Source: Thermoflexibacter ruber (GTDB lineage Bacteria; Bacteroidota; Bacteroidia; Cytophagales; Thermoflexibacteraceae). Taken from it: a DNA stretch of 52,340 nucleotides. Position numbers and translations under genes: made by a program. The notes under the pieces were generated by a model. It ran no database searches, was not told where the DNA came from, and saw nothing but the letters and a program-made list of their open reading frames with translations. Every line of letters starts with the position of its first letter. The stretch's first letter is position 1. The DNA is taken from assembly GCF_900113045.1 (NCBI RefSeq), contig NZ_FONY01000039.1:1-52340 (forward strand), in the 5' to 3' direction. Positions 18,575-27,127 of this stretch are shown piece after piece.

Positions 18575-21202
18575 CTACAATTTAAAGCCCATTACCAAAA
18601 TGTCATCGGTCTGCCTGCCTCCATTTTTCCAATAAATTAGTTCTTTCTCGAGCATTTCTTTTTGCTCTTCCATGCTCATGCCGTACATTTCGGTAAGAAA
18701 ATGTCGGAAGCGTTTGGTGGTATATTTGCTTTTTTTATCTCCTCCAAACTGGTCTTGGAAGCCGTCAGAAAATAAGTATATGGTATCTCCTTTTTGGTAG
18801 GAAATGCTATGCTTATCAAAAACTTTATCATTTTTGTATTGCTTACTGCCTACTGGGAAAATATTGCCTTTGATTTGGTCTAACACTCCATTACGGACTC
18901 TATACAGAGGAAGTTTTGCTCCTGCAAAATGAATGAGTTGCTTTTCTCTTTCTATGACAGCTACGGCTACGTCCATGCCATCATTGCGCTTTTCTAAGGA
19001 AGAGTCTAAGTTTTTAGTAACTTTTTTATCCAGCTCAGCAATGATATAATCTGGGCTGGTAATTTCATTTTCTATGACAATCTGGTTGAGCAAGTCATTG
19101 CCCATCATGGTCATAAACGCCCCCGGTACGCCGTGTCCTGTGCAATCTACTACGGCAAGTATGACCCCAGCTGTTTGGGAACTGCCGTTGGCGGAAGGTA
19201 ACTCAGCAAACCAGTAAAAATCTCCACTGACGATGTCTTTGGGGTGATAAATGATAAAATATTCCTCAAAATTCTTTTTAATTAGTTCGGTATCTGGCAA
19301 AATAGCATCTTGGATGCGCTTTGCATAGCGGATACTTTGTGTAATTTTTATGTTAGAGTTTTCTATTTCATGGTAAGCAGAGGCATTGTCTAAGGCGATA
19401 GAGGTATAAGATGCCAAAGTACGCATAATTTCCAAGTGCTGATGCGTATAGGCATTTTTTTCAAAACTCTGAACAGTAGTTACGCCCAGTACCTTATCCC
19501 CTACGACTAAGGGAATGTAAATCACCGAAGCAGGTTCAACATCAGCCACTGGAGGTGGCTGATAATCAGGTATGTAGTTGATATACTCTTTGGCAAAGTC
19601 ATTCATAAATACTTCCTTTCTGTTTTTTACTACCCATACAGAAAGGTTAGTTGTATCAGTCATCGGAATCACCTCTGAAGGCAGCCGCTGGTTGCGTTCT
19701 ATATTGAGTTTGTACTCAATAACCTGTTTTTCAGAGTTGTAAATATCTACTCCAAAGACTGATGCGTCCATCATGTCATTGACATAACGGTACAATTTGC
19801 TAAAAATATCTTCAATACTAAGCGTAGAGGTGATTTCTTGCCCTATTTGACTGAGTAAAGCCATGTTCCTATATGCCGCCTCGAGTTCGTGTGCTTTTTC
19901 TTGTATTTCTTGGGTTCTTTCTGCTACTTTCTCTTCCAACTGCTCATTAATCTGTTTCTGTAATTGTAATGCTTCTTCTTTTACTTTGGCATTCCTACGC
20001 TTAAATTCTTTGAGTTTAGAACCTAAGGCAAAAGAAAGTAAGATGACCTGTGCCGCCGCTCCTATTTGAATACTGTTGTCTGTCCATAGATTGAGCGGGA
20101 TAAGCCCTAAATGTTTTACAGAATAAACCAATAGTCCTAAGCCGTAGCATGAAAACCCCAATAAAAAGTAGCGAGCAGGGTGGCTACCTCTGTAAACAGC
20201 AAGTAGGCTGGCAATAAATAAAGTAACTCCCTCTAACAATCCTATCAAAGAAGTTACCACAGACATAATAAAGGAAGGGAGAATAATGGAAGGTATCATT
20301 AAACCTACAGTAACAAGAGCAAAGCTCATTAAAATTTTGTCCAATACAGGAGAATATTCCTTCATTTCTAAAAAATCTCTGCAAAATACTGCTGTCCAAA
20401 AGCCCAAAGAAAGAGTAATGACGGGCAGGATATGATTTTGCATCCATACATTCTCGGGCCAGAGGTACTCGAAAGCATGACCATTGAGAATAGTAATGAG
20501 AAAAAAGGAACTCAGCATAGCAAAGACGTAATACAGATAGCTGGTGTCCCTGATAGAGAAGAAGATATATATATTTTCTAAAATAATTAGCAAAATGATG
20601 CCGTAGATAATCCCAAAGAAAAACTGAATATTGTGATTGTATTCGCTGAATGCGATAGGGGTCCAGAGCGTCATTGGGAGGCGTACACTATTGCCGTCTG
20701 AAGAAATACGCAAGTAAAAAACTTTGGAATCCCAAGTAGAAATAGTAATAGGGAATACGAAGTTTCTATTTTTGACTTCGCGAGTGCTAAAAGGAAAATA
20801 ATCGCCAGATTTTTTGACCAACCACTTGTCCAACTCGTCATAGTAAATTTCTATGCTGTCTAACATAGGATAGTTGATTTCTAAAAAAAAATTTTCTTGG
20901 CGCGTAGTTTGATTATCTATCTCCAATTTGACCCAAAATGCTGAATTAGAGAAACCTAAGTTCGTATTGGTATTTTCTAACTGCTTAAACAGGTGGTCGT
21001 ATTTTCCAGAAGCAATCTCATAAATAGACAGGGTTTTGAGAGAATCCTCTAAGTAAAACAATTCTGTGCTGATAGGATACTCTCCTTTTTCATCACTTAC
21101 TACAAGCACTTTTTGAGCCACAGCTATATACATAGTAGATAGACTAAGGAAACACGCATATAGTAAAAACTGAAGCCCTTTGTAAGTAAATGAGTTACGC
21201 AT
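18575..21202 (-). CDS. 7TM-DISM sensor with GAF and SpoIIE/PP2C phosphatase output
   Basis: The 875-residue membrane receptor starts with a signal peptide (to about residue 30). A periplasmic 7TMR-DISM extracellular domain follows (about 45-185), then a seven-helix membrane block (about 190-400) and a coiled coil (about 405-465, rich in EEALQLQKQINEQLEEKV). A GAF domain (about 470-620) comes next, and last a PP2C-type SpoIIE domain (about 660-875). The phosphatase shows SGDFYWF, VVDCTGHGVPGAFMT (metal-binding Asp), FSDGFQDQFGG and GRQTDDILVMGF. All metal-site acidic motifs are visible, so activity is likely. Such proteins usually dephosphorylate an anti-sigma-factor antagonist; no such partner gene is nearby. 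The next gene upstream is another membrane sensor. Confidence 0.92.
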   Translation of the reverse strand: MRNSFTYKGLQFLLYACFLSLSTMYIAVAQKVLVVSDEKGEYPISTELFYLEDSLKTLSIYEIASGKYDHLFKQLENTNTNLGFSNSAFWVKLEIDNQTTRQENFFLEINYPMLDSIEIYYDELDKWLVKKSGDYFPFSTREVKNRNFVFPITISTWDSKVFYLRISSDGNSVRLPMTLWTPIAFSEYNHNIQFFFGIIYGIILLIILENIYIFFSIRDTSYLYYVFAMLSSFFLITILNGHAFEYLWPENVWMQNHILPVITLSLGFWTAVFCRDFLEMKEYSPVLDKILMSFALVTVGLMIPSIILPSFIMSVVTSLIGLLEGVTLFIASLLAVYRGSHPARYFLLGFSCYGLGLLVYSVKHLGLIPLNLWTDNSIQIGAAAQVILLSFALGSKLKEFKRRNAKVKEEALQLQKQINEQLEEKVAERTQEIQEKAHELEAAYRNMALLSQIGQEITSTLSIEDIFSKLYRYVNDMMDASVFGVDIYNSEKQVIEYKLNIERNQRLPSEVIPMTDTTNLSVWVVKNRKEVFMNDFAKEYINYIPDYQPPPVADVEPASVIYIPLVVGDKVLGVTTVQSFEKNAYTHQHLEIMRTLASYTSIALDNASAYHEIENSNIKITQSIRYAKRIQDAILPDTELIKKNFEEYFIIYHPKDIVSGDFYWFAELPSANGSSQTAGVILAVVDCTGHGVPGAFMTMMGNDLLNQIVIENEITSPDYIIAELDKKVTKNLDSSLEKRNDGMDVAVAVIEREKQLIHFAGAKLPLYRVRNGVLDQIKGNIFPVGSKQYKNDKVFDKHSISYQKGDTIYLFSDGFQDQFGGDKKSKYTTKRFRHFLTEMYGMSMEEQKEMLEKELIYWKNGGRQTDDILVMGFKL

Positions 21203-21286
21203 TATTTATGCTGAAATAGACTGAAAAGAATTTGCTTGCTAACGATTTTATGCCTGCTCGTTTTAAAGGGGGAAGTATTATTTATG

Positions 21287-21294
21287 CAAAATTA
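21287..21294 (-). promoter_or_regulatory. Candidate -7 element for the SpoIIE-type sensor gene
   Basis: TAATTTTG on the minus strand is a full TAnnTTTG match. It overlaps the stop codon of the upstream sensor gene and would give a leader of about 80 bases. No -33 element was recognised. Confidence 0.35.
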
Positions 21295-23556
21295 GAAAAT
21301 TTTTGTTTCATTTTTAAAAGAAGTCAATTCATTCTCAACCTTTGCCAATTTTTGTACCAAATGTTGCTCTTTTTCTTTGAAGGCAGTGATACTTTGCTCA
21401 AATAATTTTTTTTGGGCTTCTATTTGTATCTTAGCTCTCTCTTTTTCCATTTGTATTGCTTCTATGACCTTGTTCTCTTGTTGCTTTCTTTCGGTAATAT
21501 TACGAGTAAAGATAGAGATTCCTGTAATGTGTTTATTTTCGTCTTTGATGGGGTTATAATGAATCTCATAGTATCGAACTTCTTGGGCAAATAAGAGTTT
21601 TTCCTCAACCACAAATTTTTCTCCTGCCAAGCACCTATCAAAATAGGCTTTAAAAATAGGTTTCTGCTCAGGCAAATAAGTATCCAAGATATATAGCCCC
21701 TGTTCGGCTTCCATACCTGTCCTAATTTTGAGGTTATTGCGATATACCTCATTGAAAAGGATAAGTCTATACTGAGTGTCCAACACAATCACTACATCGT
21801 CTATGTTATTAATCAACGCTTCTAAGGTAGCTTCTTTGGATTCTAATTCTTGCATCGCTGCTTTTTGCTTTTGCATTTCTATCTCCAAACTTTCTTTGAC
21901 TTGCACAAGTTCTTTTTGTGTTTTTTGCATCTCCTCCTCCTTGCTAAGCAGAATCAAACGCTGCGATTGTGAGTCAGCTAAGAGTTTTTTGGTCTGTTCA
22001 TTAATTTTAGTGGTAACGATGGTGGAAGCAAGCGTTTCCGCTAACTTCTCAATAAAATCAACCTCTTGTTTCTCAAAAGGTTTGAAACTCGCCAATTCTA
22101 TGACTCCTGTAACTTTGTCATTAATTTTTAGAGGAACGATAAGCAATTCTCTGGGGGTAGCCTCTCCCAGTCCAGAAGTAATCTGCATGTAACCTTCGGG
22201 AATTTCGTTGAGATGAAGGGTTTGTTTTTCTATGTATGCCTGTCCGATAAGCCCCTCGGCAAATTTATCTCGCACCCGAATCTTTTTTTCTACAAATCTT
22301 TTTTTGTTGTAAGCATAACAACTAACTAATTCTAAATAGGTTTCTTGGGCATTGTCATTATTCAATACAAAGATACCTCCTTGATTAGCACTGAGCACGT
22401 TCACCAGATTGGAGATGACCTCATCAAGCATTTCTTTGAAGGAAGTATAATCTCTGCGTATGATTTCCACAAACTTTGCCATGCTTTCCGTTGCCCAAAT
22501 GCGTTTTTTCTCTTGTATGGTAGCAGCTTGGAGTTGGGCTTGCATCTGCATAAGAGCATTTCCTAAGGTATCATTTGGGCTGGTAGGCCGGAAATCAACA
22601 TCATATCTACCCTTTCCTACGCTCAGCGCAAACTCGCTTGCCTTTTTGAGATTTTCAGAAAGTTGCAAACCCGCTTGAATAATTGCATTGAGTTCGTCTT
22701 TGGTTTGGTGAGGTTTTTGGTCTAACTCGCCTAAGGCAAGTTTATTTAGCAAAGCTACAGGGTAAGCAATAGAATGACGCAAATTGAGGATAAGCGAATA
22801 GGATATGCCCAAAATTAAAATTACCGCCAAACTTCCCAAAACAATAATAGTAATGTTTGTTCTTTGGATATTGGATTGGATTAGGTTGACCTCATTTTTC
22901 AGCAAGGTTTGTTGGGTTTGTATAAGTGGTTGTATGGCATTAGCAATTTTTTGGCGAATGGGGGTAGCTTCTGTTGCCAGCATTTCCACCATTTTTTGTT
23001 GGGTTTTGCGGTCTTGGTTATACTGAGCAAGTTGTTCTATCGCAATGGCACTGACGCTGTCCGTGCTAATGCCCTCGTAGTTAAAAGCACGACGATTTTC
23101 TAAAAAATAGTTATCTACTTTATCCTGAACATTTTTAAAATCTATAAGCAATCGGTTAATCTCTGCCACTTGTTGTCTGTCTGCTTTTGAGTTGGATTCA
23201 TTGCTTAGTTGATTGAGAGTTTCCAAGGCTACTTTGATTTCTTTTTCCCATACTTGGGTACGTTCTGTTCTATCTGTCTCATCGCCAGACATAATGTAGG
23301 CTTCTTGGGAGGCAGTAACTTTGTCTAAACCACTTGACAAACTGGAGGCAGCAAGTGCCAGAGGTATTTCCAAATGTTCTACGTCGCGACTGATGCGATA
23401 GGTCTGCTGATTCTGCACATAGACGATAATAGAAAGAGTAAAAAATAAGGCTAAAGATAGAAAAACCAATACCAAAGTTCTGCCTTGAATGGTATTGAAA
23501 CTAAAACGGTTAATAAATTGACGAACATCTACTTGCCGATGTGTATTTTCCTGCAT
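21292..23556 (-). CDS. Membrane HAMP-GAF-PAS sensor protein without an output domain
   Basis: The 754-residue protein has one membrane helix near the N-terminus (LVLVFLSLALFFTLSIIVYV) and a mostly helical periplasmic part of CHASE3-like character. A second helix follows (about 235-255), then a HAMP linker, a GAF domain (about 350-510), a coiled coil, a PAS domain (about 580-700, INNIDDVVIVLDTQYRLILFN) with a PAC end (ISIFTRNITERKQQENKV), and a C-terminal coiled coil. No kinase, cyclase, phosphatase or chemoreceptor output was found. The start is the ATG at 23556; an upstream in-frame TTG would add 16 unlikely residues. It probably signals through a partner, perhaps the SpoIIE-type sensor 89 bases downstream. 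That link is inference. Confidence 0.85.
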   Translation of the reverse strand: MQENTHRQVDVRQFINRFSFNTIQGRTLVLVFLSLALFFTLSIIVYVQNQQTYRISRDVEHLEIPLALAASSLSSGLDKVTASQEAYIMSGDETDRTERTQVWEKEIKVALETLNQLSNESNSKADRQQVAEINRLLIDFKNVQDKVDNYFLENRRAFNYEGISTDSVSAIAIEQLAQYNQDRKTQQKMVEMLATEATPIRQKIANAIQPLIQTQQTLLKNEVNLIQSNIQRTNITIIVLGSLAVILILGISYSLILNLRHSIAYPVALLNKLALGELDQKPHQTKDELNAIIQAGLQLSENLKKASEFALSVGKGRYDVDFRPTSPNDTLGNALMQMQAQLQAATIQEKKRIWATESMAKFVEIIRRDYTSFKEMLDEVISNLVNVLSANQGGIFVLNNDNAQETYLELVSCYAYNKKRFVEKKIRVRDKFAEGLIGQAYIEKQTLHLNEIPEGYMQITSGLGEATPRELLIVPLKINDKVTGVIELASFKPFEKQEVDFIEKLAETLASTIVTTKINEQTKKLLADSQSQRLILLSKEEEMQKTQKELVQVKESLEIEMQKQKAAMQELESKEATLEALINNIDDVVIVLDTQYRLILFNEVYRNNLKIRTGMEAEQGLYILDTYLPEQKPIFKAYFDRCLAGEKFVVEEKLLFAQEVRYYEIHYNPIKDENKHITGISIFTRNITERKQQENKVIEAIQMEKERAKIQIEAQKKLFEQSITAFKEKEQHLVQKLAKVENELTSFKNETKIF

Positions 23557-23640
23557 AAGTTTCCAACTTAATAAAAAAATTGAGGAGGGTAAATACAAAA
23601 TCAAATATACAAATATTTAGCAATAATAAAAAATTAAAGT

Positions 23641-23691
23641 AAGTATTAAAAAATTAGGCTACCTAAAACCATTTTAGTCTTAGATAGCCTA
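23641..23691 (-). terminator. Rho-independent terminator of the DUF2911 gene
   Basis: TAGGCTACCTAA (23655-23666) pairs with TTAGATAGCCTA (23680-23691), with one G-U type mismatch. On the minus strand it is followed by a T run. Confidence 0.8.
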
Positions 23692-23710
23692 TATTTAACT
23701 TTTACATTTT

Positions 23711-24559
23711 TTACTTCATTTTTTTAGCCTCTGCCAAAAGTTTCTCGTTGAACTCTACGTACTGCATATTGTTAGCCGTTTTTGCCATTTCCATAGATTT
23801 CTCAGCACTTGCCATAGCATCTTTGTACTTTTTCATTTTCATTTCTATTTGTGCTCTCAGGTACATTGTCCAGTATTGAGGTTGCATAGACGTAGATTTG
23901 ACAATCCACTCGTAAGCCTTGTTGATGTCTTTGTTGTTATTGAAATAGTAAGAAGCGGCTTGGAAGAAACCATTGGCATCTTTATTGGGGTTGGTAAAAT
24001 CAGCGATTTGTTTTTCCACTTTGGCATCTACATCGGTTTCTATTTTTAGTTTAACCACTGTATTTTCCCAAGCAAACTCCAAATTAGCGGAGTTCATGCC
24101 CAAATCAGTGAAAGAAATAGTAAAAGTTTCTACCTTGTTTGCAGCAGTCATAGGCTTTACTTTTACTCTCAAAACGTCTTCCTCTTGCTTGTAGTTGCCT
24201 TCCCCTGTATTCAAGTTTTTGCTGAATACTACCGTCCATTCATTGGGATTGGGGAAAGACATAATTGCATACTCGCCTTTGGCTAACTTATTTCCCTCGA
24301 TAGTAACCTCATCAGAGAAGGAGATTCTGGTAGCTTGGTTTGCTCCTGTACGCCAAACTCTGTCGTATTTGACTAAATCTCCAAAAATTACTCTCCCTCT
24401 GGCACTTGGGCGAGAGTAATTAACTGAAATATTAGTCAAACCCACTACCTGGGTTACAGAAGCCGCAGGGCTGGGTGCAGGAGGCGTGATTTGGGCTTGT
24501 ACTAAGCTAAAACAACAGCACAGCACAAATACAGATAATACTACGTGTAACTTTTTCAT
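23711..24559 (-). CDS. DUF2911 family secreted protein
   Basis: This 282-residue protein has a signal peptide ending SLVQAQ. The DUF2911 core follows, recognisable by the early PSPAASVTQVVG, ISVNYSRPSARGRVIFG and VWRTGANQATRISFS, and by WTVVFSKNLNT and FTDLGMNSANLEFAWENT further on. A helical tail (about 185-282) resembles a short tetratricopeptide region (NKAYEWIVKS, YLRAQIEMKMKKYKDAMASAEKS). The family is common in Bacteroidota and its function is unknown. The protein should sit in the periplasm. It is monocistronic, with its own terminator. Confidence 0.88.
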   Translation of the reverse strand: MKKLHVVLSVFVLCCCFSLVQAQITPPAPSPAASVTQVVGLTNISVNYSRPSARGRVIFGDLVKYDRVWRTGANQATRISFSDEVTIEGNKLAKGEYAIMSFPNPNEWTVVFSKNLNTGEGNYKQEEDVLRVKVKPMTAANKVETFTISFTDLGMNSANLEFAWENTVVKLKIETDVDAKVEKQIADFTNPNKDANGFFQAASYYFNNNKDINKAYEWIVKSTSMQPQYWTMYLRAQIEMKMKKYKDAMASAEKSMEMAKTANNMQYVEFNEKLLAEAKKMK

Positions 24560-24932
24560 AATTTTTTATTTTGTGTTAATGATTTATTGGTTTAGAAAAG
24601 TAATTCACTGTGAAAGACACACAGCATCAAATTTTGGTGTTAAAATTAGATTTTTTTAATGGAAAGTATAGAAATCTTATCTTGCATTTAACAAAAGTTA
24701 GTAAATAGGGGGCATAAACATAAGGAATAGCTGTATCCTCCCCAAACCTGCAATTTCATGGCAACTCTTTGGGGACTAACATTGCAACTCTTGACTAACA
24801 GGATTAGGTTTTTGCAGTTATAATAGACATTGATTTTAATGAAGTTAGACTAACTAAATAATTATGGTAATTTTTATATACAGAATTGGTAAAAGAAAGA
24901 ATCTTAAACAACTTTATAAACTAAATTTGAAA
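24560..24932. other. Intergenic stretch with direct repeats and a hairpin
   Basis: No gene was recognised between the divergent DUF2911 and cyanophycinase-like genes. The stretch holds a stem CCCCAAA (24740-24746) / TTTGGGG (24768-24774) and a compound direct repeat listed separately. It probably contains both promoters, but no convincing TTTG / TAnnTTTG pair was found. Confidence 0.5.
24761..24800. repeat. Compound direct repeat GCAACTCTT...GACTAACA
   Basis: GCAACTCTT occurs at 24761-24769 and 24784-24792. GACTAACA occurs at 24774-24781 and 24793-24800. The second copy lacks four central bases (TGGG) present in the first. Possibly a tandem regulator-binding site for the gene downstream. Confidence 0.5.
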
Positions 24933-25952
24933 ATGTACTTACACTTGTTACTATTTTTATTTTTTATGCTCATGGCTTGTAGTCAAACCAAGCATAGTCC
25001 TCAGCTATTAGATAAGCAAAAAAATAGCCCAGCCGCTATTGGCATCGTAGGAGATACCGTAGATGTAAAAACTAATCATAAAGCTGGCTTTTTGTTAGCA
25101 GGAGGAGGGGCAGACGTAGATGCAGCCATGAAATGGCTTGCCGAACATTCAGACGGCGGGGATTTGGTAATAATTAGGGCATCAGGAGGTACTGGCTACA
25201 ATCAATACTTGTACGACTTACATAAAGTTAATTCGGTGGAAACTTTACTTATCAACTCAAGAGCATTAGCGGGAGATAGTTATGTAATTAGGCGATTAAA
25301 AGAAGCTGAGGCGGTATTCATCGCAGGAGGCGACCAAGCCAATTATATCAATTTCTGGAAGGAAACTCCCGTGGAAGCAGCTCTTAACTATCTTATCAAT
25401 GAGAAAAAGGTAGCTATTGGAGGTACAAGTGCAGGCAGTGCTGTACTTGGGGAGGGCATCTATGATGCACTTACAGGTTCTATTATCTCAGCGGAAGCCT
25501 TAGCTAATCCTTACCATACCTTTATGAGCTTACAAACAAGTAACTTCTTAAAAATTAACCTTTTTAAAAGCACGATTATAGATACACATTATTCACAACG
25601 TGACCGACAAGGTAGGCATTTTACCTTTTTGGCTCGCCTATACCAAGACTATAATTGGAAACAAGCCAAGGGTATTGGTGTAGATGAGCGGACTGCTGTC
25701 TGTATAGAGCCAAGTGGAAAATTGCAAGTAGTGGGAGAGAACTATGCCTACTTTCTTATCAATCAAACTGAAAAACCTGAGGTGTGCCAAGTAGGGCAGC
25801 CTCTTACTTGGGAGCGGGGGAAAAATGCCGTTCGTACTTATGAAATCAAAGGTAATACAGCACACACTTTTGACTTAAACACATGGGAGGGAGAGGGAGG
25901 AGCATGGAAGCGATGGTATGCCGTTGAGGGAAAGTTTGAAATCATCAATTGA
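24933..25952 (+). CDS. Cyanophycinase-like S51 peptidase, lipoprotein
   Basis: The 339-residue protein belongs to peptidase family S51, serine exopeptidases that include cyanophycinase and alpha-aspartyl dipeptidase. The nucleophile elbow GGTSAGSAV places the catalytic Ser near residue 165. AGGGADVDAAMKWL, IRASGGTGYNQYLY and IAGGDQANYI are family landmarks. The ATG at 24933 is preferred to one at 24864 because it directly opens a lipoprotein signal (LMACSQ, lipidated Cys). The upstream version would bury that signal. Export and lipidation suggest digestion of external aspartyl peptides or cyanophycin. No cyanophycin synthetase is in the window, so storage-polymer turnover by this organism is not supported here. 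Confidence 0.85.
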   Translation: MYLHLLLFLFFMLMACSQTKHSPQLLDKQKNSPAAIGIVGDTVDVKTNHKAGFLLAGGGADVDAAMKWLAEHSDGGDLVIIRASGGTGYNQYLYDLHKVNSVETLLINSRALAGDSYVIRRLKEAEAVFIAGGDQANYINFWKETPVEAALNYLINEKKVAIGGTSAGSAVLGEGIYDALTGSIISAEALANPYHTFMSLQTSNFLKINLFKSTIIDTHYSQRDRQGRHFTFLARLYQDYNWKQAKGIGVDERTAVCIEPSGKLQVVGENYAYFLINQTEKPEVCQVGQPLTWERGKNAVRTYEIKGNTAHTFDLNTWEGEGGAWKRWYAVEGKFEIIN

Positions 25953-25995
25953 AATCAAACCAAGGCATACCAAAGGTGCTAAGTGCTGTTTTTGC

Positions 25996-26916
25996 TTATT
26001 TCTGAGGAGGATTCTTCATTATCTCATAACATAACTGAGGCGAAGTATCCTCAATCCCAGTAAGCAGATAGACCACTTTCCCTGCGTCCGAAGCATCTAT
26101 TGCATAGTAATTTTCAGCTCCAGAAACAGGTTTGATACTCATGCAAAGCCTATCAAAGAGCCATCGCCAACTCCCTTTTTTGTAGTAGCTATGATTACGC
26201 GCTGGAGCGGTAATGAGCCACTCGTATTCTTTCCAATTCTTCATTAGGCAAAGGTTTTGGTTTTTAATGGAAACAATTTTTAACTCGCCACCCTCAGCAT
26301 TTGAAAAACTCTGTCTAATTTCTGGCATAGTCCACCCCGAATGGCTCTCCCATGGATAGGGTTGGTCTGCATGAGTATCATTCCAATTATTAATGGTAGA
26401 GATGACGGTAACATATTTTCTCTTGTCCTTATTTGCTCTGGCAATCGCTTCACCGATTACATGAACGGGACCATCGGCAATAATGAAAAGTGGATTTCCC
26501 TCATCGGACTTATCTATTTCTTGTTTTAATGCCTCATAGGCTGATTCAGGGTTATCTACAGCACATATAAATTTGGTTTTTTTAAATCCAAATATTTTTC
26601 CTCCTTTCAGTGTACTTTCTTTCATTTGTTCATAGGGCGTTACGCCGTCCACACCCGGATGCTCATAATTGCTCCCCCATATATGGTCGGAGTAAATATA
26701 AACCGTCAGTTTATCTTGTAGTCCTTTAGCCGCAATCAAAGCCAAAGACAAAGGAGTGGCTGCCCAGTCGTCGTGGTCGTGTTCGTTTCCATCGGCACTT
26801 ATCACTATTCGCCCTTTGCCTTGCCATAGTGGAGATTGAGCAAATAAACAAGTTATTTGAATAAGAATAAGCAGGCTAAATAATCCTTGTCTGAGAAAAA
26901 AAACTTTCATATTCAT
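25996..26916 (-). CDS. Secreted nucleoside-hydrolase-like protein
   Basis: This is a 306-residue exported protein with a signal peptide ending CLFAQ. Its N-terminal motif ISADGNEHDHDDWAATPLS resembles the Asp-rich metal site that opens the inosine-uridine nucleoside hydrolase fold. NPLFIIADGPVHVIGEAI and YVTVISTINNWND fit the following strands. Other parts diverge, so the substrate may not be a nucleoside; related domains occur in secreted carbohydrate-acting proteins. The start is the ATG at 26916 (a nearby ATG at 26910 is possible; an upstream TTG is not needed). It converges on the cyanophycinase-like gene with 43 bases between the stops. Confidence 0.6.
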   Translation of the reverse strand: MNMKVFFLRQGLFSLLILIQITCLFAQSPLWQGKGRIVISADGNEHDHDDWAATPLSLALIAAKGLQDKLTVYIYSDHIWGSNYEHPGVDGVTPYEQMKESTLKGGKIFGFKKTKFICAVDNPESAYEALKQEIDKSDEGNPLFIIADGPVHVIGEAIARANKDKRKYVTVISTINNWNDTHADQPYPWESHSGWTMPEIRQSFSNAEGGELKIVSIKNQNLCLMKNWKEYEWLITAPARNHSYYKKGSWRWLFDRLCMSIKPVSGAENYYAIDASDAGKVVYLLTGIEDTSPQLCYEIMKNPPQK

Positions 26917-27018
26917 TTTAGATTGATGCTTCAAAATTTTAATAAAGGTAAACAGTTTTTTTTAGACAAAAAAATCTGCTACGCTTAAAATATTAGAGAA
27001 ATTTACTATGTCCTCATT

Positions 27019-27050
27019 CTTGGAATAAGCAAAAAAGTTTTTTACTTTTG
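27019..27050 (+). promoter_or_regulatory. Promoter of the phosphohexose mutase gene
   Basis: CTTG (27019-27022), 20 bases, then TACTTTTG (27043-27050). The -7 part is a full TAnnTTTG match and the -33 part is off by one. The predicted start is near 27057. Confidence 0.55.
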
Positions 27051-27063
27051 GAATGAAGGCTTG

Positions 27064-27079
27064 TCTGACTACCGTCAGA
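27064..27079 (+). promoter_or_regulatory. Hairpin near the 5' end of the mutase leader
   Basis: TCTGAC-TACC-GTCAGA is a perfect six-base stem with a four-base loop, just downstream of the predicted transcript start. It may stabilise the mRNA 5' end. No known riboswitch was recognised. Confidence 0.35.
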
Positions 27080-27127
27080 TAAGTCAGTTGAGTTACTTAC
27101 TTAAATATAAAATTCCAATAAATCAAT

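Noticed and set aside
23655-23691. Inverted repeat considered as an insertion-sequence end
   Set aside because: It is followed by a T run in the direction of the DUF2911 gene, and similar stems follow other genes here; it is a terminator.
24864-24932. Upstream start of the cyanophycinase-like gene
   Set aside because: It would hide a clear lipoprotein signal peptide that begins at 24933.
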